Assembly (NCBI GenBank): GCA_039881145.1 | Contig: JAYKKI010000004.1 | Location: forward strand, 51,197,001-51,261,000 | DNA: 64,000 nt | Direction of reading: 5' to 3' | DNA from: Druceiella hillmani | Taxonomy: Eukaryota > Arthropoda > Insecta > Lepidoptera > Hepialidae | In this document: piece by piece, positions 1 to 56,230 of the stretch | How the letters are laid out: every line of letters begins with the position of its first letter | How positions within the stretch are numbered: position 1 is the first letter of the stretch | Position numbers and translations under genes: made by a program | The notes under the pieces: generated by a model | Databases searched by the model: none | Seen by the model: the letters and a program-made list of their open reading frames with translations, nothing else | Told to the model about the DNA's origin: nothing

Positions 1-2094
1 AGCTTATGTAATTACTTAAATTTTAGGTTACTTAGCATCATAATGCCATTGTATTCCTACGAGAATAAAACAACTAATGGAAATATACTTATTTCCAAAA
101 ATATATTGCAATTAGATCGCACTAGAACATTTTTATTTAATAACCACAAAGTACAATTTGATATATTTTTGTGTAGTTTTCAGTCCAGAATACTACTGTC
201 ATAATAGCATTAGATGATCATATAAATATTAGTAAATAGCACATAATTAATGGGAGTTATATCCATTTACTCATGAACAGTTAAAGTGATAACAGGAAAA
301 TGCAGAAAAACAAAATAACAGCTATCATAAAATACCACTGATTAAAAAATATCTAGCAAGGAGATGCACGCAGACTTGGCAGACCCTGCTCCTTCAAATT
401 ACGCAGTTACACACTGGCGAACGTAAGTGGAGCAGACCTTCAAATGAAAATGAGCATTTAAAAAAAGCACCATTGCATGTCCCTTAAGGAAGACAACATC
501 ACAAAAGATGAATAGTGTGCATGCAGCTCTTTTTAAATTCTAAGTGACGTCTAGTTCTCTCGGCTAAAGGAAATTTTGATGACAATAGTGAAGTGATGAC
601 TGCTATTGCATCTTTTTGAAACGATCAAAGAAAAGACTTTTACACAAGGTATTTGAGCTTTAAAAAAAAAGGTGGTTTATGTAGAAAATAAAATTTTATT
701 TTTAACAATATATGTTATATTGTTTTACCTAAAAATTATCATTACTTTTGGATCACTCCTCATACGTATTGTACTTATACAGTTTATTTTACCAACTGGG
801 CCACATCAGATAATATCAATGTTATAAAACATATTTAATATAATTTATCAATTTACTAGCTGTCACCGATGACTTCGCTCAGGTTGTCAATATGAACATT
901 AAAGTTTTTTAACATATTCGAGTATTCTTTCCGTAGGTTATAAGTTATATTTGCATTTCCAAAAATACCCTTGATAGGGATGAAAGTAATTAAGATGTTA
1001 GCTTAAATTTTGCTTGAATTACTGTCGCAATCTTGATAGTTTCTATTTCTCTTCTCAAGTCCCAGGAGCTTCTTACTGTGGAAGAGTTATTAAATGAATT
1101 AGAAATCCTTTGGCAATTATTCGATAGTCAAAAGACACTGTAGATTTTAATCTAAACCCTAATCATCATCCTTTTGAAAATACTATTGAAATCAGTTCAG
1201 TAAATTTTGGATACTAAAAGAGACAAATGGAAAAATTAAAAGTCTTTTTGGCTTCTACTTTATCTCATATATCCCGAATAGATTTATGTGATTAAACCGA
1301 CGTTCTGAACAAACTCTTCTTCAGGCTTATTATATAAATGTACCTTTATCCATAGCTACTTTATAGAAATATGCATAAATTAAACTTTCAATGGATTGGT
1401 TACTACAAAAGATCAATTTCCCAGTTGAGTAAATTTAAATATGGGGAATTTCTCAGTTGAGTAAATGTGAAACATGATTTCAGTTTGGAAATTGAAAAGA
1501 AGCAGTAAAGAAAAGTTTGGAAATTGAAAAGAAGCAGTAAAAAAGCAAAGCTTTATGCAAAACGTCAATAGTAGACAAATTGATTGATATATCATCAAAG
1601 TCAAACTATCTAGAATTGATTATATGCATCGACTTTCCCTCATGCATAAGAAATATATAGATAACAAAAACTTACTTTATTCTTTCTTTTCAGGATTCTT
1701 TATTAATTTCAATATCCTTATTACAAAATTTTGTAGAATTAAAAATGTATAATGTATGTAGGATAAGTATGTTTTATGAGTTTAGAGATTGCGAAAATGA
1801 TTACAATAATAAAATGAAACTTTTAATTTTTTTTCATAAAAGAAACATTGATCAGTATTTAGTTTCTTTCATGATAATTTTAGTCATTTTATTACTTCTG
1901 TCTATTCATAAATATCAAATCTGACATAAAAAGCTCTAAAGTTTTATGATTATTTTCCATTAGTCAATACAAATAAAATATTTTTAAATATGGCAACACC
2001 AGCTACAAATTAATTCTCAATATAATGAGAAATTATTACAGTTGCAACATCTCACCTTTTTATTATCTACAATATAAGCATGTATAAAAATTTT
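1..2094. other. Region downstream of hexosaminidase, no gene seen
   Basis: AT-rich sequence without a supported gene. At about 857-900 there is a TAGCTG...GACTTCGCTC stretch resembling the end of a dispersed insect repeat. At 1473-1540 a ~30-bp segment (AGTTTGGAAATTGAAAAGAA and following) is duplicated in tandem. Confidence 0.5.
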
Positions 2095-2100
2095 TTTATT
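2095..2100 (-). terminator. Candidate poly(A) signal of the hexosaminidase mRNA
   Basis: AATAAA on the minus strand about 220 nt past the stop codon. The intervening 3' UTR holds a 30-bp direct duplication (2249-2306, copies joined by a few bases). Other T-rich AATAAA-like sites occur nearby, so the cleavage site is not fixed by sequence alone. Confidence 0.4.
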
Positions 2101-2318
2101 TTTGTATACATATTACGAAATACTCGTGAACATCACAATTTCCAAATATGGAGAGTCACATATATCTGACTAGAGAGGTGTAGGCAAGGTAATAGGATAC
2201 ATTAAGTTGCAAAACTAGTTGATCACCCCACTTAAATACCAGACAATGATACAAACAAACAGATAAATGGTATAATTGATACAAACAAACAAATAAATGG
2301 TATAAGATCTATATGTGT

Positions 2319-46959
<44,641 letters not shown>

Positions 46960-46995
46960 TTTGGCGCGAATGATCCGGTGTCTATGGCCAGTGAC

Positions 46996-47036
46996 GAACT
47001 GCGGCGCGACGCTGTCGTCCGCTACTCGTTTTTATA
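46996..47036 (-). promoter_or_regulatory. Putative core promoter of the hexosaminidase gene
   Basis: On the minus strand a TATAAAAA box (first T at 47036) lies 77 bp above the ATG. An initiator-like GCAGTTCG has its A at 47000, and a DPE-like GGATC follows at about +25. The region 46960-47110 is unusually rich in G+C and CpG for this window. The TATA-to-initiator distance is slightly longer than usual, so the exact start site is uncertain. Confidence 0.45.
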
Positions 47037-47039
47037 TTA

Positions 47040-48779
47040 GCAAACCGACGTGTGAACATAGCGAGTCGGCGTGACCCGACCGCCTGTAAAGCCGCCATCC
47101 GGCCGCATTAACCGTCAGTTTAATGGATAATTGTTTGATTACGGCGGCGAGATTCACAAATCGGAAATAAACTACATATCTACAAAAAAGAACGTTTAAC
47201 GTCATGCGTGAAATGTCAACAAACACAACGAACGAACGATTTGGCAGTTCAATCTACAACTGCAGCGCTGTTTTGTTTTGAAAAGATGCGCCGTTGGAGT
47301 GTCGTGTTTATATTTTGATTAGGAAGGTATGTTATTGTAAAATGAAGTTAGTTACTCGCTTTCTCGTGTGAGTCATGAGGCTGTTTCTTCAAACAGTTGA
47401 TCAGAATTGGTTATTAAATTTTCCAATATTTACTAATAGCAATTCTATTTTATATTCATGTATATGGTTAATTTTGTTATTAAGTTTGAAATTATTTATA
47501 AATTTTACATCACATGAAAACGTGAAATCTTAATACTGAAGGTTTGCCTGAAAATTACAGGCCTGGTTTTTATCTCCTAAACGAGGCATTGAGAAGAATT
47601 TGCGAGTAAATGGCTAATGATATTAGACCTATTCAAAACTACCTGAAATGCCATAGACCTCCACGCCGTTCAATTGTTTGTCAAAGGTTATTTGTGTCAG
47701 GCGTCTTTGGAAAAATACTAAATTAAAAAATTAAACAATGTTTCGACTTTGAGTGCAACTTTCGCATGTTTTTAGTGAAACAAAATGTTTAGTAAAAGAA
47801 GCGAGAACGTAGAAGACAAAGAATGGGTTTGAAAGAAAGGTGCCGATTATGTTTTTTGACATCAAGTCTGGGGGAATAGATTTGGGAAGACGCAACAGTG
47901 AACCAACATTATTACAAGCACGTTTTGAGAAAACTGAAAAATAGAGTCTGAAAAAAACGCCTACGTTCTGGAAGAATGGTTTCATCATCCTCCCTACTGA
48001 CAGAAGATGAAGACCTGACAGAAAATGATCAAAGGACACTTTGACCAGTGAGAAACCAGAATTCTGAGTGGGTTTAGGAGAGGAATACATTCCAAAAAGA
48101 AAATAACCAAATTTGTAATAAATTAAATATAGTTTTGTTACTGAATCACTTTCGTTTTTTTTTCTACAAATTTCATAGTGGTACGTCCAGCCACTCTGTT
48201 CACACAAATCATACATCTTCTTTCTTCCTCAAGGAATAAGATAGTTTCTGTAACTCGTATGGGTTTTCTAGTGGAAATATTTCTTTGCAATAATTCTTTC
48301 AGAACTCAGAATAAAAATTTGAGAAGTATTATTTTCACTCAAAAAGTGTTGGTTATTCAGAAAAACTTTTGATAAGTCAAATTTCTTAAATGATTTTGGA
48401 CTCTTCTAGAAAAGTTATTAAGAGTTACTCACAGTTATTATCTCTTGAAAATCTCTTTTCTGGGAAATATTTCCACCAGAGTTAACAGAAATTTTTATTT
48501 TTACAAAATTCAAGCGTCGTAAGTGACTATTTCAATATTATAAAATCTCGAAATTTGAACATAAGGTACGCTTAAGCGTTGATATTTATAACATCGACAA
48601 TTCCTACAGTACCTTTATAATAAAACTTATAACTTTTTCCACTTTTTTCTTTGCGCGAGAAAAATTGTGCTACAGTACACTTTTTAAAATCTTCAAATTC
48701 TCTGTCTCCTCTGGGATGTAAACATCTAACAGTAATGTTACTCTAATTAATAATACATATATTTATAAATGCATTGTTA
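47040..48779. other. Upstream region of the hexosaminidase gene
   Basis: The first 250 bp are GC- and CpG-richer and may hold promoter elements. Further up, open frames such as 48216-47731 show no recognisable domains. Confidence 0.4.
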
Positions 48780-48793
48780 AATTAATAAGATTT

Positions 48794-49011
48794 CACAATT
48801 AAATGAAACTACGTGATGTAGTATTATTTCTACTTTCTAGACCTTGCTATCTTTGCTAATATCCCACCTGAAGATGTTGTAATACAACGAAACCTAGGTC
48901 GTGGTAAAGAATTTAAAGAAAGTAGAAATAATACTACAGCACGTAGTTTTATTTAATTGTGAATAATGAATTTCATACTATATTATTACAAAATTAACGC
49001 CAAATATATTC
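48794..49011 (+). mobile_element. Hammerhead-bearing hairpin retroposon, copy 3 (best preserved ends)
   Basis: 218 bp flanked by a perfect 14-bp direct repeat AATTAATAAGATTT (48780-48793, 49012-49025). It begins CACAATTAAATGAAACTACG and ends AACGCCAAATATATTC, the same ends as copies 1 and 2, which lie in the opposite orientation. The upstream arm has an internal deletion; the downstream arm carries a hammerhead motif with all core bases. No coding capacity. Confidence 0.85.
48864..48904 (+). ncRNA. Hammerhead ribozyme, near-canonical type I (copy 3)
   Basis: Stem I CCAC (48864-48867) pairs perfectly with GTGG (48901-48904). Core box CTGAAGA (48868-48874); one extra T; stem II GTTGT-AAT-ACAAC; GAAA (48889-48892); stem III A-CC-TA-GG-T; predicted cleavage after C48900 in GTC. 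Stem III with a 2-nt loop is too small to be stable alone, but ACCTAGGT is an 8-nt palindrome, so two transcripts could pair there as in dimeric hammerheads of Penelope-like elements. Type and activity are inferred from consensus only. Confidence 0.75.
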
Positions 49012-49025
49012 AATTAATAAGATTT

Positions 49026-51122
49026 AATAAAAATATAATATATATCGCATTCTATTTGAGAATTATTAATCTACCATTTACGATTTTCGCTTGTAAAAGA
49101 AACGGATGTTATTGTTATTTAATTAAGCAGTACTATAATATTTAATTGAATAGTAGTAGAATTGAGTAAAAATTATTTCTACTACAGATTTTGACCACGC
49201 TTCTAAGGTTTAAAACTGCTCAGTTTCATTAAAATCAATACATAGTGCTTTTTGCGTGACTAACCTACTGATACAACCTCGTTACTTTATAATATGAAAA
49301 GTATAAAATTGGGAAATAATTAAGTAAACGTCAAGAAAAATGTTTTAAATTTTTTCTTTTTATAATCTGATGAACTTTAATTACTCTTTTCCTGAAACAC
49401 GCGCAAAAACAGTTTTCCATTTACGAAAATTTGATTATCTTTAACTGTTTGAGTATACCAGCTAATTATTTGATTTAATACAAAAAATGTTATAGGTCTC
49501 TAATTTTTAAAGTGCTACAAGAAAATATTAAATTAGTTTAAGCTAGATCTTCGAACTCGTAAGTGATTTGAAAGTTTACTTATTTGCACGCTTTATTTAC
49601 ATTTAAAAATTATAAAAATACAATTTGAGTACTGATAAGTACCTAAAACAAATGAGTTCTTATTGTCTTTTAAATAAATTCTTATAGTATCTTACGATAC
49701 AAAGGGCTAAGGGATACGTCCCTACCAATTATTAGGTTGAATATCTAGTAAATTATCGTTTTATACAGAATAATCAAATATCATATTTTATTTTTAATGT
49801 TTCATCCCACAATGTCGATTTTGCTATTTCATTTGTACGAGTAATTGGCGTATGCTTAAATCTGCCGAACAAGAATCAATAATCTTTAATAATGTAAAAG
49901 TACATCAAAATAAAAAAAAACATCGTGTGTGTGTGCAATCAACAGGCGGTAGAAGTGAAACTTCAAAAAAGTAACCTACGAGAGAATGAGATAAATATAG
50001 AGTATCAGGAGTAGGATAATTGTAAGGTTTATTTTTATTTAATATTTTTACCACGTTTAAACATTTTTATTTTTACATTTTATTTAACATATATTACATT
50101 ACATATTAGACAGTCTCCATGTTTTCGCTTTGAACAAATGACACGAGAGGCTCATGGTAACTAAAATAGGAAACAAATGTTTTAGTTTCGATTTGATCTA
50201 CATATCTTTGAAATGCAGAGTCAATTACTGTTTTAACAATTATTAGACAGCAATATAGTTACACACCGACGCTTGTTATCTCGCTTTAGCTCGGCAATAT
50301 ACAGGCGCACACATATGTACAATGCTTAGTAGACGAGGCAATACTACGAAGCGTGGCACAAAGAGGAGACCTAAAATTCAATACACAACGATTCTAAAGT
50401 AGCTTCACTTGTTTCTTTGTTGTGACGCATTTTCGTTTCATCGAATTTCAAATCACGATTCTAAAGAAGTTTCACTTCAAAAAAATTACTATAATGTACC
50501 AAAAATTCTTCTTTTTTTTAATTTCAGAATCTCGGAAACCATATACACGTCAAGACGATAATTGCAGAGGCACACCCGTGCAATTATCGTCAGGGTTAAA
50601 ACTACGAGTATGCACATCGTCAGGGTTAAATCCATGTATATGTCATACAATATGTGGTTACGTGTTGTCATACAGCAGCAATTGAGAAGAGCAATAACAG
50701 GCAAATAAACGCCAGAAAAAACATGAGATTAGGCGTGGCTAGAGCAGTGGGGAGAAGAACACGTGGCTTGTATCTTTGTTGCTGGAGTGGGAAATTTTTC
50801 ATCGTAGAATACAGTGTGTTCCAAAAATGTATATAGGACCATAATCCCCCATTTGCTAAGTGTGTATCGTACGAAATTTATATAAATACATTTCGAAAAA
50901 GATTTTTCGAACAAAATGTACATATTTAGTAAATTATTTTTACGCATTTTTTTAAAACAAAAAACGATTTCTATAAAAATAACTAAAAATACTAAGGGAA
51001 AAATAAATGAAAATAAAAGTACCAAGAACTGCCCAAGAAAATTTAATATTGATGCCCAAATTCGAATGAACACTTACGTTTAATCCAAAATAGATAATGT
51101 AATTTTTATTTCAAACGCACAA

Positions 51123-51169
<47 letters not shown>

Positions 51170-51410
51170 CGCTGAGGGATAAATTCCAGAAAAAAAAACT
51201 TAAATGCGAATGCATCTGAAGTAGTACAGTCTATTATTTTGGAATTAACTGTACATATACGGCTTTGTTGCATTATAACAAAGATATCTCGCAAGTGTTT
51301 ACAATGTTTTCGTGGACATTGAACGAGCCCGCTGCGATACAATACCCTCGTCCGAAGGCCGGCAGGCGACTGATGGGGAGCTGAGAACGCTCTCCGTTAG
51401 GAACGTTCCG
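49026..51410. other. Intergenic, nothing but small repeats
   Basis: A hairpin at 50554-50591 (GACGATAATTGC and complement) and a TA microsatellite at 51127-51168. No gene or larger element recognised. Confidence 0.4.
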
Positions 51411-51412
51411 AT

Positions 51413-53070
51413 CAGGATTGGCAATGCCAATTTTTGAAATTCCCCAAAATCTAAGTCAAATTCCCCAAATTTGAGGGGGGGAATTTGCTGATTCCCTCTT
51501 CTCCGCAAAATTACTTAAGAAGTGAAAAAAGTTTCAATTATTTAAATAATATTTATTTTATATCTTTCAATCAGACACTTTTTTCCATATTTATTAGTCG
51601 ATTTAGTCGATTGCAGTTTTCTGTCCTTAAATTTTTAAGGACACTAAATTTTCGTGCGACCGATGCCTTCGAAAATGGCAGCATCAGCAATAAGGACATC
51701 ACAATTTTTATGTTTGGGAACAAGTATCGTCCCGCACCATTTTTAAGGCGAAACACTTTACTCCAGTAACATTCAGCATCAATGTTATCTCCATAAAGTT
51801 CAAACCCACGTTGAGCAAAATCTAGCATAGCATGAGCTCGCCACTCGTCACCTAATTTTTGTACTGCCACAAATTTATTAAGCACTGGAAATCAGTTCAG
51901 CACAGGCACCAGTGACTTGGTATTAAACTGTTGTCTTCCGATGGATCCACAGCGGATATAATAGAAAATAAAAGATTCCTAAAATCAAATCGCTTGGTAA
52001 TGTCTGACGTTAATTCAATATAAACTTCTTGGCATGTTTTATAAAAAATCTGCAACAGCTTCACGAGGTACATTTTCATCTTTTTTCAAATTTTCCATAC
52101 TTTTTCCAGCCTTTACTCCAATATATATTTCGTTTAAATTAAGAAGATGTGTAGCATTTCTGAAATAAGCGTTTAAAATATTAGCACAGGACCTGACATA
52201 GCTAATTTTCATGAAGTTAGCGGACATCGTTTTCAAAAGGTTTTCTACTTCCGGTTTTAATTTGTGAAGAAGGGATTTCTGATTGAAATAAGATATTAAA
52301 ATTCAGGAACAATGAAAGTACGTAAGACATAAATTCTAAATATACCACAGTGGATTGGTTGGTCATTGTCATCAGCATTTCTTCGGTAGTCTTCGACGGA
52401 TCAGAGAAGACGGCTTCTGTCAAATATGCTTTTAATAAACTATACTGCTCTAACACACGATCTACACAGGCTTTCACCGAGAGCCATCGAGTTTCAGCTG
52501 GTGCGAGAATTTTATGTATCTTCACCTGAAAGAACTCTTGAAACTCTTTAAATTTCAGTTGCTATGTGAACTGCTACTAAAGTGAGCTCCAACTTTATTG
52601 GAAAGGGGAGTCCTCTAATTACAGAAAACGAGTGCCTTAGCGAGAAGAAGGTCAAGCTCAAGCTCATACGATATGATAGCGAAAGTACTGCTATCTAACA
52701 TAACTGCCCAAAGGAACATTTATATGGCGGGAAGTATTTATGTTGCTGTCAAATTAGGGACGTGCCGAGTCGGCGAATTCTTCCAAGAACTACATTAGTT
52801 TTTATTTAATTTGATTGTCTGTGCAGACCGTCACAGACAATCAATTTAAAAAAAAACTTGAAGACTTACTTGTAACTTAACTTGAAGAAAAAAAAGACTA
52901 ATCTTAGAAAATTCGCCGACCCAACGTGACATACACAATGTTTCAATTATTTGACGGTGAGACGTCAAAATCCCCACATTTTCCCCGCATAATGCCAATC
53001 CCCAATAATTCCCCAAACAACTTGAGATTCCCCACATTGTAAAGAATTCCCCACAAATTGGCAACGCTAG
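51413..53070 (-). mobile_element. hAT-superfamily element, degenerate
   Basis: Left end CAGGATTGGCAATGCCAATT (51413) and, reading inward from the right, CTAGCGTTGCCAATTTGTGG (53070) are similar hAT-like termini; both are followed by AATTCCCCA-type motifs. Between them is a minus-strand transposase remnant. A clear 8-bp target duplication was not found, so the outer limits are approximate. Confidence 0.6.
51590..52560 (-). pseudogene. hAT transposase-like pseudogene
   Basis: On the minus strand: IHKILAPAETRWLSVKACVD, RVLEQYSLLKAYLTEAVFSD, FLNFNILFQSEIP, then with frame changes LLKTMSANFMKISYVRSCAN, TCQEVYIELTSDITKRFDFR and near the end FSVLKNLRTENCNRLNRL. The TRWLS motif and the FNxxFQSE block are typical of hAT proteins related to ZNF862/KIAA1586; the last block resembles the hAT dimerisation region. 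Stops and frameshifts make it non-functional. Confidence 0.7.
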
Positions 53071-55840
53071 TTTTATGGTGGCGCTAGTATTTAGTTAAAC
53101 GCAAAAATATGGAAAACACATTTTTTAAATGTATCAATAACTAATCCATATTTTCAAAAACGACTATTACAGGCGCTGTATGCTATTAAAATCTTTATTT
53201 TAGTGTAGATTCGAATGACATAGGTATAAAAATGGCGTCAAAACTACAAAATATACTTTGGAAACAGAGTTTATTTCAACAATAAACTCTATCAAGAAAA
53301 AAATTACCTGTTACGTTTCTGGTATTGGATACTATTTGGCATATACTCTACTTTTAATCAGTTTCGCTTTTTCTATTGCGATCTTCTCCACCCTCAATCG
53401 CAATCCTCGTGATTACAAATCTACCGTTACTACCATGCTATACCGCATGCAACCATAGCCGATAACACCAGCGCAGAACTAGTAGACGAATAGATAGAGC
53501 TTCTTTTCGCAGATTTTCTGTTTCAATATAATCTCATGCTACGCAGATACGTCATTGACTTTCTAAAAATGATCCTCATACGATAATTACCTTATCTTTA
53601 TTACAAGTATGTTGTGATGTAAGTGGTTTCCTTGCACCCTCTATCTCTTTTTTATAGTTCGAATAAGAATTACCTAGAGTCATTTTGTTTTGATTCACCC
53701 GAGAATACGATGTCTCTAAAATATGATGTCCTTATTTTGGACAATGTTTTACCTGAACACCAAAATAAAAGCATCGCGACCGACGTTCACAATCGTCATT
53801 CTCTTTTCTTCATAGATAACAATTTTATTCAGGATTTATTCATTTTTGGGTCAATTCAACAAAACGTTCAGCTCATTAAGTACAGTTGAATTTCTATAGA
53901 CCGACATTTTCAGTCCGCTACGTCTAATAGTCCGACATTCAACGAACCTTTGTGAAATCGGCATATGACTACTTTTCGATAAAGCCGATATAAATATATA
54001 AGTAGAAGATAAATTTAATGCGATATAATAATTATTGTACGGTGTCGTACTTTATTTGCACGTTATCGTTTAATCAGGTTCATTTTTTTTATAAATTCAG
54101 GTTCTTCGTTGGTGTATTCCATTCTTTTTTCATCGAACATCCAATAATCTTACAAAATTCTAAAATTTGTAAAACTTGGTTCCATATGTGTCAGGTCGAC
54201 TGATTTCAGCTTCTTTGTTTTGACGATTTTAAGCACACTTCAGCTTCTTTGTCTCGCACATTTGACCTAAATAGCTCAAATTCCTATTGATGCTTATGTC
54301 AAACACCGCTGCCAGCTGAACTACAATTTGAAAACGATCCGCTTGCACAACCATCTTCAGACCTTAGTCTCCGGATACACAGGCACTTCTCGTGTTTACG
54401 ATCGAAATTTTCGAAAAAATTGAACCAATAAGACAGCTTACGTCGTTCTTTGATAATAAGTCCGTGCAAGTGCACGTCATCTACACTATGTTATTTCCAG
54501 GAAAAATATTCGGACTAAAAATAATGAGACATTTCATAACAACAAATGCGAATCAATTCAAAAAGTTAAAAAGAAAGAGATATGACGACAGATTTAAAAA
54601 ACGGAATACCATAAATGGAAGAAAAATATGTTTACTTATTCGAATTTGGAATTCAACGCCAAATCAAAGACATTTGTTATAAAGAAGCCAGTGCGAAAAT
54701 CGGAGACTTCATAGGTAAAATAATATCAATAACATGACTTAAAAATAAACTAAACTACCAAATCAATCCATCAAAGCATCGCATGGACAAACAACAATAC
54801 AACCTAAAATTATAACCCGGCCACACTCTAATTTCAAAGTTAAAAAGAAATTTAGAAAAGGTCGATATAACTGACAAGCTCATCCGATATAAATCATATT
54901 AGGCCATTGATCTAAATATTAAGATACGGCCAAAGGAACATAAACTAAAACGAAAATGACAACACCAATTTATGTGCGCCATCTATTGCAATTAAACGAA
55001 ACTACTTCGTCAGTCACATGGCCGATTGCTTACGACTGTAGATATAATGTTGTCGTGGCGTTATCATATTTTATTATTTATTAACTAAATTAAAAAATAT
55101 GGTTTTCAAATTGCACTCATGTATATTGATATGACAATAGCTTGGAATTTATGTAGAGTAATGAAAAAATTATTTTTATATAACAGAAGGCAATTATAAT
55201 ATGGAGATACAACGGCATTATGCTGCATAGATATGTCAGGAATTTTTCGAAATTAAGGTGGCTTAATTATATCCATTTCATGCTGTGCCAATCAGTTTTA
55301 ATTTATTCCCTCTATCGGGTGGTTGCTTACTTATAGTTGTCGGCGTATTATGCAAACACCGATATATACTTTATCAGCGATGAAAAGGTTAAGATTTAAA
55401 AAAGTAAAACTTATCTTAAGGAATTTTTGATGTTATAATACTTTCCGTCTACATATAGGTACTATCGACATGTTTTCGACAATCATTTACCCTGTTCTGG
55501 TATTTTATATTATTTTAGTTTAAAATATTTGTTTATTACTTTAGTGCAAAATTGGTAATGTGCAAGATATATAGAAAGACACCAACTCATTCACGATCAC
55601 ATTTAAATTGATACTGACCTATAAGAAAACGCGAATTTCCACAAGTCAGTCACAATAGAATTCATATACCGAATATTATTAAATTATCTTCAATTACGTT
55701 ATCCTTTCCTGTGTTATTTACCTTTTAAAAAATCCTTTTCTTATTCCTTTTCCCTGCTTTAAAAATTAACCACACATTTGACGCAATAAATTTAAATTGG
55801 TTTTAAAGAGCGATAAGACAATGTCAAGTTGTTCGTAAAT
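53071..55840. other. Intergenic with unidentified coding-like debris
   Basis: Open pieces at 53623-53889 and 54392-54682, with continuing low-stop translation to about 54960 (for example SKLKRNLEKVDITDKLIRYK), look like decayed coding sequence, probably a transposon, but I recognise no family. Confidence 0.3.
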
Positions 55841-55849
55841 ATTTCAAAT

Positions 55850-56145
55850 TAGCTGTGTCTGCGACTTTGTTCGCGTGAAATTCGGAATAAGAAAGGTTAT
55901 TAAAATTTCTTTTTCTCTCTTATATGTTCTCTTGAATATAAACTATTACCACACTAGATTTCATCAAAATCCGTCCAGTAAGTAGATTCTGCGTGTTGAT
56001 GTAAAAAATAACAGATAGACAAAAATTCTAAAAAAATGTTTTTCTGGCTTTTATGATCATTCTATACACTTAATCAATCACCTTTTTTAAAATATTTTCC
56101 ATGTACAGAATTTATTCTCTTAAAATATTATTATATGTATAGATA
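55850..56145. repeat. Dispersed repeat family Y, copy 1
   Basis: TAGCTGTGTCTGCGACTTTG and TTCGCGTGAAATTCGGAATA, then TTTCATCAAAATCCGT, ACAGATAGACA and TTTTCTGGCTTTTATGATCA. The same order occurs at 58165-58445. It resembles the end of an insect Helitron or LINE, but the type is not settled. Confidence 0.7.
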
Positions 56146-56230
56146 ATTATTATTAGGAAGGAACTATCTAGACGATTTGTCTATTCTTTTTTCTAACGAA
56201 AAGCAGTAGTTTCAAAAATTAGTTATATTG

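Noticed and set aside
47731..48216. 161-codon minus-strand open frame upstream of the gene
   Set aside because: No recognisable domain, low-complexity Phe/Ser-rich composition, no supporting splice or promoter signals.
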